A stretch of 39,785 nucleotides of DNA from Fuerstiella sp. Its GTDB lineage: Bacteria; Planctomycetota; Planctomycetia; Planctomycetales; Planctomycetaceae. Both the position numbers and the translations under genes were made by a program. Position 1 is the first letter of the stretch, and every line of letters begins with the position of its first letter. Shown here piece after piece: positions 33,050-39,785 of this stretch. The stretch spans positions 1 to 39,785 of the forward strand of contig JALHMY010000091.1 of NCBI GenBank assembly GCA_022843805.1, written 5' to 3'. A model generated the notes under the pieces. That model did not search any database, was not told the origin of the DNA, and saw nothing but the letters and a program-made list of their open reading frames with translations.

Positions 33050-36000
33050 GTGTATCGATTCGCATGGAATCATTTGATGGCATTTAATCTTCTCATATTG
33101 ATAAGCCTTTCTTTCAGCACGATGGCGATGGCAATTGAGGATTCGCCTGACTTTGAACGCAACATCCGCCCTCTAATGAAACGCCACTGCGGCAAATGTC
33201 ATGGCGTGGACACACAGAAAAGCGGGCTTCGACTGGATGCGCGCGAGCCAGCGTTTCGAGGCGGGGACAGTGGCCCGGTGATTGTTCCCGGGAAGAGCCG
33301 GGAAAGCGAAATTCTTCGACGCATCAGATCGGATGTTCCGGAAGAACGCATGCCACCTGAGGGACCACGATTGACTGAGAACGAGATTCAGCTGCTTGAA
33401 CGCTGGATTGACACGGGTGCCATCTGGCCGGAAACCGCTTATGACCGTGAAAACGCAAAAGACCGGCGACTTGATCACTGGGCATGGCAGCCTCTTCAAA
33501 GAGTTATTCCACCGCAGTTGTCGCCGGAATCTGAAGCAGGAGTGCTTAACGATGTGGATCGGTTTGTTCTTCATAAGCTGAACGAGCATCAGCTGACATT
33601 GTCACCGGAGGCGGATCGTCGCACTCTGATTCGTCGTTTGTCGTTTGATCTGCATGGGCTGCCGCCATCGCCTGAGGAAGTCAGCCAGTTTGTCAGTGAT
33701 CCGGATCCGCATGCCGTTGAACGGCTTGTGGACAGGTTGCTGGCCTCAGGTCATTATGGCGAACGCTGGGCAAGGCACTGGCTGGATATCGCTCATTATG
33801 CAGACACACATGGTTTCGAACGTGATCAGAGGCGGGATCACGCATTTCATTATCGTGACTGGGTGATCCGGGCTCTCAATCGAGACATGCCATATGACCA
33901 GTTTCTGCGTGATCAGATCGCAGGTGATGTTCTCAGACCGGAGGATGCTGATGCCGTGGCGGCGACTGGTTTTCTGGCAGCCGGACCGTGGGATTTTGTC
34001 GGACAGGCGGAAACACCGAGTCCGGTATTGAAGCGGCTCGCAAGAGCGGATGACCTGGATGACATGATCACTCAGGTGATGACGGCGACATGCGGAGTCA
34101 CCATCAATTGTGCTCGCTGCCATGACCATAAACTGGATCCCGTTTCTCAGCGTGAGTATTACGCCCTGGCTGCGGTATTTGCAGGCGTGAAACGGGGCGA
34201 CCGGGTATTGTCCGTGAAAGCACAGCGCGATGTTGAATTACAGAAGTCGCAGCTTGAAGAAGAGCTGAAGAAGGCACGCTCTGAACTTGCCAGTCTGAAG
34301 GGAAGCGGCTGGAGCCTCGCTGATATTGTCAGTGGTGGCAACGGACAGAGTTCGGGCCGTTTCGGGGCAGGCATCGATCCGACTTCCGGCAGGATCACCG
34401 ATTTGAAACGAGGTTTTCTGGAAGGCGCCCCCGTCAATCGATATGTCAGGTCAGACGTTCAATTCGTCGATGGAGTCTCAATTCCTGACGGAGAATCGAC
34501 TGGCCGGGTGCCAGTCAGTTCAACCGGACTGATTGCTGAGGGCATTCCGGATACCAGCGGTCAGGCATGGGACGCGATTCGCAACGGACCAGTGAATTCA
34601 CCATTTTCAACAGTGCTGGATGGCATCGACTTTGTTAAGGATGAGCATTCGCTGTTGTCGCTGCATGCGAACGCGGCCATCACATTCGACCTGAGTGCGC
34701 TGCGTTCTGCCGGGTTGCCGGAGACAATGCGGCTGAGTGCTCAGGCTGGCTATTTTGGACAAACTCCGGCGGGAGGTGCCAGTTTTCATGTGTTTCTGGA
34801 TGGAAAACTCTGCACAGAACGCAGAGGTATCGGCCGCGGTGACGGGCTGACTGACCTGGACATTGAGATTCCCGGAACAGCTCGGTTTCTGACGCTGATG
34901 GCAACGGACCATAGTAACGGAATTGGCCACGATCAGATTTGTTTTGCTGACGCGATGCTGCTTCCTCTCTCTGAGGACAGGAAATCTGACGATGATGAAA
35001 GAATTGCTGAACTGAAAAGGAAGATCCAGGCAGTCCGCAGACAGCTTGAAGAATTACCAGCGCCTGCGAAAGTGTATGCGATCAACGCGGAAACTCCTGC
35101 GGAGATTCATGTGCAGCTGCGGGGAGACCCTGAACAGGCGGGTGAGGTTGTCGGTCCGGGAACAATTTCATGCCTGCCGCTTTCGGGCAGTTTTGGAACT
35201 GGCACGATGTCCGATGCCGAACGTCGGATCGCGCTCGCTGACTGGATGACATCACCCGATAATCCGCTGACCGCCCGGGTCATTGTCAATCGGCTTTGGC
35301 ATCATCATTTTGGCGCGGGACTTGTCGAAACACCCAGCGATTTTGGCCTCGGTGGCAGTCTGCCTTCCCATCCGGAGCTGCTCGACTGGCTCGCCGGGCA
35401 GCTGCAGTCAGGTGGCTGGTCGCAAAAATCTGTGCATCGACTGATTTGTCTGAGTGCTGCTTACCGCCAGGCTTCTGCTGTCCCATCATCGTTCGGCGCT
35501 GACGAACGTTCGAATACCGGTGAGCAGAACGATGGGGCGAACGGGACTGATGCCGATGGGATGAACGCGTGGCAGCGAGCACAGTCACTGGATGCCGCCA
35601 ATCGAATGCTCTGGCGTCAGAACCCTCGCCGACTTGATGCAGAATCTCTTCGGGACGCCGTGCTGACCGTCAGTGGCAAACTGGACAAACAGATGTATGG
35701 GCCCGGTTACCGGGACTTTGAATACAGGGAAGAGTATGCACCGGTGTATACATACGTTGCAGCGGATCGACCGGAAGTGTGGCGTCGCACGATCTATCGA
35801 TTTGTGGTCCGTACTTCGCCCGACCCGTTTCTCACGACACTCGACTGTCCGAATGCCGCCAATCTGACCCCTGCTCGAAGTATGACCACGACCGCACTGC
35901 AGTCGCTGGCGCTTTTGAACAACGAATTCATGCTCCAGCAGGCTCAGCATTTTGCTGTGCGTCTGGAAGCAGTTCCAGGGGCAACCGCCGGGCAGAAAAT

Positions 36001-36142
36001 TGAGCAGGCATTTCAACTGGCCTTCGGACGATCTCCGACTGCTGCCGAGTCTGAAGCGGCCGGGCAATTTGTGAAGTCCGCTGGCATGGTTCAGTTTTGC
36101 CGAGCCATTCTGAATGCAAATGAATTTGTATACGTCGACTGA
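33050..36142 (+). CDS. PSCyt1-DUF1549-DUF1553 protein with an inserted NPCBM-like domain
   Basis: A 1030-residue exported protein. It starts at GTG 33050 with GGAG 9 bases upstream; the signal peptide ends near MAMA-I (29-30). A cytochrome-like PSCyt1 domain follows with CGKCH (47-51) and the typical KSGLRLDAREPAFRGGDSGP. DUF1549 (about 165-375) includes ERWARHWLDIAHYADTHGFE and a second CARCH motif near 355. A coiled coil (about 390-420) and a domain at about 530-640 (ITFDLSALR...FHVFLDGKL...DHSNGIGHDQICFADA) resembling an NPCBM carbohydrate-binding module lie in the centre. A second coil leads to DUF1553 (about 720-1020; DNPLTARVIVNRLWHHHFG, ETPSDFGLGGSLPSHPELLD). Such proteins are abundant in planctomycetes and their function is not settled; the carbohydrate-binding-like insert suggests polysaccharide contact. 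It is followed by its usual DUF1501 partner. Confidence 0.9.
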   Translation: MYRFAWNHLMAFNLLILISLSFSTMAMAIEDSPDFERNIRPLMKRHCGKCHGVDTQKSGLRLDAREPAFRGGDSGPVIVPGKSRESEILRRIRSDVPEERMPPEGPRLTENEIQLLERWIDTGAIWPETAYDRENAKDRRLDHWAWQPLQRVIPPQLSPESEAGVLNDVDRFVLHKLNEHQLTLSPEADRRTLIRRLSFDLHGLPPSPEEVSQFVSDPDPHAVERLVDRLLASGHYGERWARHWLDIAHYADTHGFERDQRRDHAFHYRDWVIRALNRDMPYDQFLRDQIAGDVLRPEDADAVAATGFLAAGPWDFVGQAETPSPVLKRLARADDLDDMITQVMTATCGVTINCARCHDHKLDPVSQREYYALAAVFAGVKRGDRVLSVKAQRDVELQKSQLEEELKKARSELASLKGSGWSLADIVSGGNGQSSGRFGAGIDPTSGRITDLKRGFLEGAPVNRYVRSDVQFVDGVSIPDGESTGRVPVSSTGLIAEGIPDTSGQAWDAIRNGPVNSPFSTVLDGIDFVKDEHSLLSLHANAAITFDLSALRSAGLPETMRLSAQAGYFGQTPAGGASFHVFLDGKLCTERRGIGRGDGLTDLDIEIPGTARFLTLMATDHSNGIGHDQICFADAMLLPLSEDRKSDDDERIAELKRKIQAVRRQLEELPAPAKVYAINAETPAEIHVQLRGDPEQAGEVVGPGTISCLPLSGSFGTGTMSDAERRIALADWMTSPDNPLTARVIVNRLWHHHFGAGLVETPSDFGLGGSLPSHPELLDWLAGQLQSGGWSQKSVHRLICLSAAYRQASAVPSSFGADERSNTGEQNDGANGTDADGMNAWQRAQSLDAANRMLWRQNPRRLDAESLRDAVLTVSGKLDKQMYGPGYRDFEYREEYAPVYTYVAADRPEVWRRTIYRFVVRTSPDPFLTTLDCPNAANLTPARSMTTTALQSLALLNNEFMLQQAQHFAVRLEAVPGATAGQKIEQAFQLAFGRSPTAAESEAAGQFVKSAGMVQFCRAILNANEFVYVD

Positions 36143-36169
36143 AGTCGCGTGATCGGAAAGACAGAAGTC

Positions 36170-37660
36170 ATGCTGCAAAGTACACGTTTATCAACCCGAT
36201 CTTCGGGGCTGCCCGGATATCAGAATCGTCGGCAGTTCGTTAGCAGGCTGGGTGACGGATTCGGGACCGCAGCGCTGGCAGCAATGCTGGCGTCAGAGAA
36301 GGCGGCGACTGCCGATGAGCGGTCGTCCGACGGTGCCGGAGGGGCGTCATCATCGGCCAGCATTCATCATCATCCGGCAACTGCCAGATCGGTCATTCAG
36401 ATCTTCTGTTCAGGCGGACTGAGCCATGTGGATACGTGGGATTACCGGCCTGAGCTGGAGCGTGTCCATGGAACAGCGTTTGATGCCGAACTGGGCCGAC
36501 AGACTTTTGCCGGCATTGCCGGTACTCTCTCGAAGAGTTTCTGGCGATTCCGTCAGCATGGAGAAAGTGGACGCTGGATCAGCGACCTTTTTCCGAAGAT
36601 GAGCGGTCATGTGGACGATATGGCGTTTATCCATTCCATGCAGAACAAGTCAGCTCTGCACGGTCCGGCGATGTTTATGATGAACAGTGGGTTCATTCGG
36701 CCAGGATTCCCGAGCATGGGTTCGTGGGTCACTTATGGACTGGGCAGCGAAGCCGATAACCTGCCTTCCTACGTGGTGCTGCCGGATGTTCGGGGACTTC
36801 CACCCGGAGGATCAGCGAACTGGGGAGCCGGATTTCTGCCGGCCGTTCAGCAGGGCACAGTTGTCGACAGTTCGCCGGACAAGCCACCCATCGCGAACCT
36901 GTTTGCGCCGGCCGGCCATTCCAATCTCAATGAAGAAGGTCGTCAGTTTCTTCAGTCTCTGAATCGGGCACATGCAGCCGACCGCCGTGCTGATTCACTG
37001 CTGGAGGCTCGTATCGCAAGTTATGAGCTGGCGGCCAGGCTGCAGCTGAGTGCACCGGAGGCGGTCAATCTTTCGAGCGAAACGGAATCGACTCACCAGC
37101 TTTATACTCTTGCGGATGAAGACATCGGGCCATTTGGCCGTCAGTGCCTGCTCGCTCGCCGTCTTGTGGAACGCGGTGTTCGCTTCATCCAGATCTTCTG
37201 CGGAGCCGAGAACACCAGTTCGAAGAAGATCCGGCCAAACTGGGATTCTCATGAAGATATTGTCCGCGACCATGGATATTGGGGGCGAGTCCTGGATGCT
37301 GGCGTGCATGCGTTGCTGAGCGACCTGAAGAACCGTGGTCTGCTGGAATCGACTCTGGTCTTCTGTACGACAGAATTCGGGCGACAGCCGTTTATGCAGG
37401 GAAAGCAAAAAGGGCGAGACCATAATCCGGGGGTGTTTACTGCGTGGCTGGCTGGCGGCGGAATTCGGGGCGGCAGCAGTTACGGCAGCAGCGATGAACT
37501 GGGATTTAAGGCGGCTGAGAATCCGTCTTACAGTTACGACCTGCATGCGACCGCGCTGCATCTGCTGGGAATCGACCACGAACGTCTGACATACTATCAC
37601 AATGGCATTCAGCGTCGACTGACCGATGTGCATGGTCATGTGATTCAGGAGATCATTTAA
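36170..37660 (+). CDS. DUF1501 family protein, partner of the upstream DUF1553 protein
   Basis: A 496-residue protein. The N-terminal twin-arginine-like segment NRRQFVSRLGDGFGTAALAA indicates export. Conserved motifs are FCSGGLSHVDTWDYRPELER, ERGVRFIQIFCGAENT, NWDSHEDI, CTTEFGRQPFMQG, GRDHNPGVFTAWLAGGGIRG and LHATALHLLGIDHERLTYYH. It lies 27 bases after the PSCyt1/DUF1553 gene, the standard planctomycete pair, and is surely co-transcribed. ATG 36170 with GGAAAGACAG upstream is preferred; GTG 36149 in frame is possible. The function is unknown. Confidence 0.9.
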   Translation: MLQSTRLSTRSSGLPGYQNRRQFVSRLGDGFGTAALAAMLASEKAATADERSSDGAGGASSSASIHHHPATARSVIQIFCSGGLSHVDTWDYRPELERVHGTAFDAELGRQTFAGIAGTLSKSFWRFRQHGESGRWISDLFPKMSGHVDDMAFIHSMQNKSALHGPAMFMMNSGFIRPGFPSMGSWVTYGLGSEADNLPSYVVLPDVRGLPPGGSANWGAGFLPAVQQGTVVDSSPDKPPIANLFAPAGHSNLNEEGRQFLQSLNRAHAADRRADSLLEARIASYELAARLQLSAPEAVNLSSETESTHQLYTLADEDIGPFGRQCLLARRLVERGVRFIQIFCGAENTSSKKIRPNWDSHEDIVRDHGYWGRVLDAGVHALLSDLKNRGLLESTLVFCTTEFGRQPFMQGKQKGRDHNPGVFTAWLAGGGIRGGSSYGSSDELGFKAAENPSYSYDLHATALHLLGIDHERLTYYHNGIQRRLTDVHGHVIQEII

Positions 37661-37779
37661 TCCGCCAGCGCCGAACGGATGTTTTGTTCGCCGTTCGCTG
37701 CAGGCGGCAGCGAAGAGCGAGGAGGAAGGCTTGAGGCGGCAGGACAAGGACCGATGGATCGCTTCGGGCGGATCAGGGA

Positions 37780-37895
37780 CCAATGGCGTGGACCTATTGT
37801 CGCCTTTCGCTCCGCGAAAGTAGCGTTTTCGCGTGTTTTCGCGGAGCGAAAAACGACTATGGAAATCCGCACGATGCTTAAGTCCACGCCATTGG
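37780..37895. repeat. Nested inverted repeat (MITE-like) with TTTCGCTCCGCGAAA core
   Basis: The outer arms CCAATGGCGTGGAC (37780-37793) and GTCCACGCCATTGG (37882-37895) are perfect complements. Inside, TTTCGCTCCGCGAAA (37805-37819) and TTTCGCGGAGCGAAA (37837-37851) are perfect complements, and each is itself a small hairpin. It looks like two copies of one repeat family in opposite orientation, beside the RHS remnant. Confidence 0.85.
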
Positions 37896-38330
37896 GATCA
37901 AGGACAGCTATTGGTACAATGACGGCACGTCGGCCGATGCGGATCGCATCAAATACGGCTACGATCGTGCGGGCAGCCGGCTGTGGCGGGAGAATGTGGT
38001 GGCACGCTCTCAGAGCAAATCCGTTGACGAAAAGTACGTGTACGATCAAATTCATCATCTGAAGGACATGTCACGGGGGGAACTGGGGGCCGGCGGCACC
38101 ACACTCAGCAACAAACAGTTTGCTCAGTGCCGGGGCCTGGACGAAACGGGGAACTGGAGCCACTTCCGGGAAGACAGCACGGGAGCCGGATCGTGGACGC
38201 TGAACCAGTCGCGAACGTCGAACACGGTCAATGAAATCACCGATATCACGGAGACGGTGGGTGCGTCGTGGGTGACGCCGGTCTACAGCCGCGCGGGCAA
38301 CATGACGACGATGCCGCAACCAGCGTCACC
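37896..38330 (+). pseudogene. RHS/YD-repeat remnant
   Basis: The + strand frame (in phase with 37920 and 37996) encodes KDSYWYNDGTSADADRIKYG and YDRAGSRLWRENVVARSQSK, then EKYVYDQIHHLKDMSRGEL, ending with SRAGNMTTMPQP: typical YD-repeat sequence. It has no proper start, no core DPSGL motif and no tip. The start overlaps the inverted-repeat element and the end fades near 38330. This is the third RHS locus of the window and on the opposite strand from the other two. Confidence 0.7.
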
Positions 38331-39035
38331 GGCCTGCAGTCCTGTGGTAAATTGCCGTTCCGCTGATACCCCGTCGGCAGCATTGTGGGCAATTGCCGTT
38401 CGACGCGCTGAAACAGGCGATTGCAGTGGCTCGGGCATCGGACGTCTGAACGTGTGACGTGATCAGTATTCAGGCGATTCCTCAAGCCCACAGGGAGGAT
38501 TCCCGGCGTTTCTCCGGCGGCATGTTGAGCAAACAAAAGAATCGCAAAAATCCAAAACCGGCAGCGCTGCCGGTTCTATCAACGGAAAACTTCTGTCTTG
38601 CAGTTGGTCGCAAAAAAGATTGATCCAGTCCACCAGATGCTGGGTTATGGCAAGAAGCAGTCATGCTCGAAACGGCAGTGAATCTCAACTCGGAGGCCGT
38701 GTGGAAACGAGGAACAGATTCCGATATTTGCATGATAACGCAGCACGAGGCCGAACTCCGAACATAGTGCGGATTGACCTTCGAGGTTCCGAACAGACTG
38801 ACGTCGGCGCTGCAGGAAGCGAGGTTTTGGCGTGCAGAAGTCGGTTAAGCGGACGATTTTAACTCCCATTCAACACTTCTCGCCGAGGTATGCATGGGAG
38901 AAGAGCGAAAAAAACAGAAAAACGGCATCCTTCCCGTTCTCAGCAGGGCTGAACGCGTGCAACTTCAAAACCTGAATCCCACGACGCTGACTGGCCACGC
39001 CCCCAACGCTGTGAAGCGTTTTTTTGAGTAAGACA
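38331..39035. other. Non-coding region with few hairpins
   Basis: No supported gene in about 700 bases. ACCGGCAGCGCTGCCGGT (about 38558-38575) is a perfect palindrome but has no T run behind it. Confidence 0.45.
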
Positions 39036-39260
39036 CAGTGCGATTCAACCCGGAACGGGTTTCACAACAAAGCCTGGGGTCGACGCAAAGCGGCGCACCC
39101 CAGGGTTGTGATGTTCGTTCGCCCCGAACCCTGAAAGGGTTCCACAAGGCTGTGATCGATCGTTCATGGTGTTGTGGAACCCCGTTGGGGTTCAATCGCA
39201 TTTTCCTGTGTTTTTCCTGGGGTGCGCCGTGTTCACGGCGACCCCAGGCTTTGGTGTGCA
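39036..39260. repeat. Array of five hairpins forming a larger inverted repeat
   Basis: Hairpins: AACCCGGAACGGGTT (39047-39061), CCTGGGGT/ACCCCAGG (39073-39104), GAACCCTGAAAGGGTTC (39126-39142), GAACCCCGTTGGGGTTC (39177-39193) and CCTGGGGT/ACCCCAGG (39216-39248). The left half TGCGATTCAACCC...TTTCACAAC and the right half, read on the other strand, TGCGATTGAACCC...TTCCACAAC are related, and both are linked to CAAAGCCTGGGGTCG, so the block consists of inverted copies of one composite element. Confidence 0.85.
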
Positions 39261-39295
39261 ACCCCTGTCGGCAACGCCGTTAAGGATTTTGAATC

Positions 39296-39366
39296 GTTTA
39301 ACCCGTGGCCGAGAGGCCAGGTTGTTCAGCCTCGCTGTGGCCTGGCCTCTCGGCCACGGGTTAAAC
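39296..39366. repeat. Perfect 26-bp inverted repeat
   Basis: GTTTAACCCGTGGCCGAGAG plus GCCAGG (39296-39321) is perfectly complementary to 39341-39366 around a 19-base loop. TTTTT occurs at 39374-39378, so it could also end transcription, but no gene precedes it closely. Confidence 0.92.
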
Positions 39367-39469
39367 GTCTCAGTTTTTCGGTGCAGGAATCCTTCACAGC
39401 GTTGCCATGCCCCCTTGAGAACAGGACGACGCCCGGCTTTGGCAATCACAGCGGCATTGCCGTTCCATC

Positions 39470-39703
39470 CAAATTTTTCTGCCCACAAAATTTTTCTGCC
39501 AATCCGGGTCCGCTGGCCCCCCGCACACGGATCATTCTTCGACCGGTTCACCACCTGACGAATGTGCGATGACACCCCGAATGAGTATCGACAGTCGATT
39601 GACGATGTTGTGATTGATCCGCGGATAACAAGGTTTCGGCAGAAGAATCGTACTCGTACTCAGTGCAACGGTACTCGTACTCGGCGTGAGCCGCAGGGCT
39701 CAC
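39470..39703. repeat. Short direct repeats and hairpin near the right edge
   Basis: AAATTTTTCTGCC occurs twice (about 39471-39484 and 39488-39501). GTACTCGTACTC occurs twice (39650-39661 and 39671-39682). GTGAGCC/GGCTCAC forms a hairpin at 39686-39703. No gene is supported. Confidence 0.75.
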
Positions 39704-39730
39704 GAACTAAGTCGCCTCACGTCCCCAAAC

Positions 39731-39785
39731 GTGCGGCATAAAACGGTGAGGCTGCCCGAAAGGGCAGCCGAAACCTACCCGGGCT
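39731..39785 (+). ncRNA. Probable 5' end of a group II intron
   Basis: GTGCGGC at 39731 fits the GUGYG start of bacterial group II introns. It is followed by GTGAGGCTGCCCGAAAGGGC and AGCCGAAACC, a domain I stem (GCTGCCC/GGGCAGC) of the kind seen near intron 5' ends. The window ends before any further domain can be checked, so the call rests on the 5' signature and the stem. The 5' exon would end CCCCAAAC (39730). Confidence 0.55.

Noticed and set aside
38996..39572. Several overlapping 80-130 residue frames near the right edge
   Set aside because: They are made from the hairpin repeats on both strands and show no protein-like features.
39686..39785. tRNA or riboswitch at the right edge
   Set aside because: The stems do not form a cloverleaf or a known aptamer; a group II intron 5' end explains the last 55 bases better.

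Overview
The window looks like a chromosomal segment of a planctomycete. The evidence is a set of lineage-typical proteins: a PSCyt1/DUF1549/DUF1553 protein followed by a DUF1501 protein, a second solitary DUF1501 protein, two surface proteins with an LEPR-like N-terminal motif (one with a GEVED-type domain), an ECF sigma factor coupled to a single-pass membrane protein, and a PEP-CTERM protein. Genus cannot be decided from what is visible. No rRNA, tRNA or CRISPR array was recognised.

Left part (1-7937): the first 118 bases are the 3' end (domains V and VI) of a group II intron. An RHS fragment follows (254-635). Then comes a decayed mobile-element region: a primase-polymerase/DUF3987 gene with an internal deletion and a 2-bp frameshift, a serine recombinase with an in-frame TGA, a dense field of short repeats built on GCGAGCAAA, and a duplicated ~370-bp module. 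On the minus strand an RHS protein with an AHH-type nuclease tip is followed 2 nt later by an ankyrin-repeat gene, a probable toxin-immunity pair.

Middle (8188-24411): two large surface proteins (the second broken by a +1 T frameshift), an ECF sigma/membrane partner pair with ATGA overlap, and then a repeat-rich region centred on a REP-associated tyrosine transposase (RAYT). The RAYT is flanked on both sides by GGTGCCTGGCACC-type palindromes. A 412-bp tandem duplication nearby carries the C-terminal end of an IS110-family transposase. A secreted small protein and a solitary DUF1501 gene close this part.

Right part (24412-37660): a run of ordinary-looking genes: GH63/MGH1-like glucosidase, DUF4239-like membrane protein (ATGA overlap), GH13 hydrolase, a polytopic membrane protein, a GT4 glycosyltransferase with a terminator, a convergent PEP-CTERM protein, then PSCyt1-DUF1549-DUF1553 and DUF1501. 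The glycosidases suggest alpha-glucan or glycoside turnover, but the substrate is not shown by sequence.

Right edge (37661-39785): no intact gene. It holds an RHS remnant, several families of hairpin-forming repeats, a perfect 26-bp inverted repeat, and at 39731 what appears to be the 5' end of a group II intron in the same orientation as the one at the left edge. The main theme of the window is accessory DNA: RHS fragments, several unrelated families of short palindromes, and several genes caught in decay.
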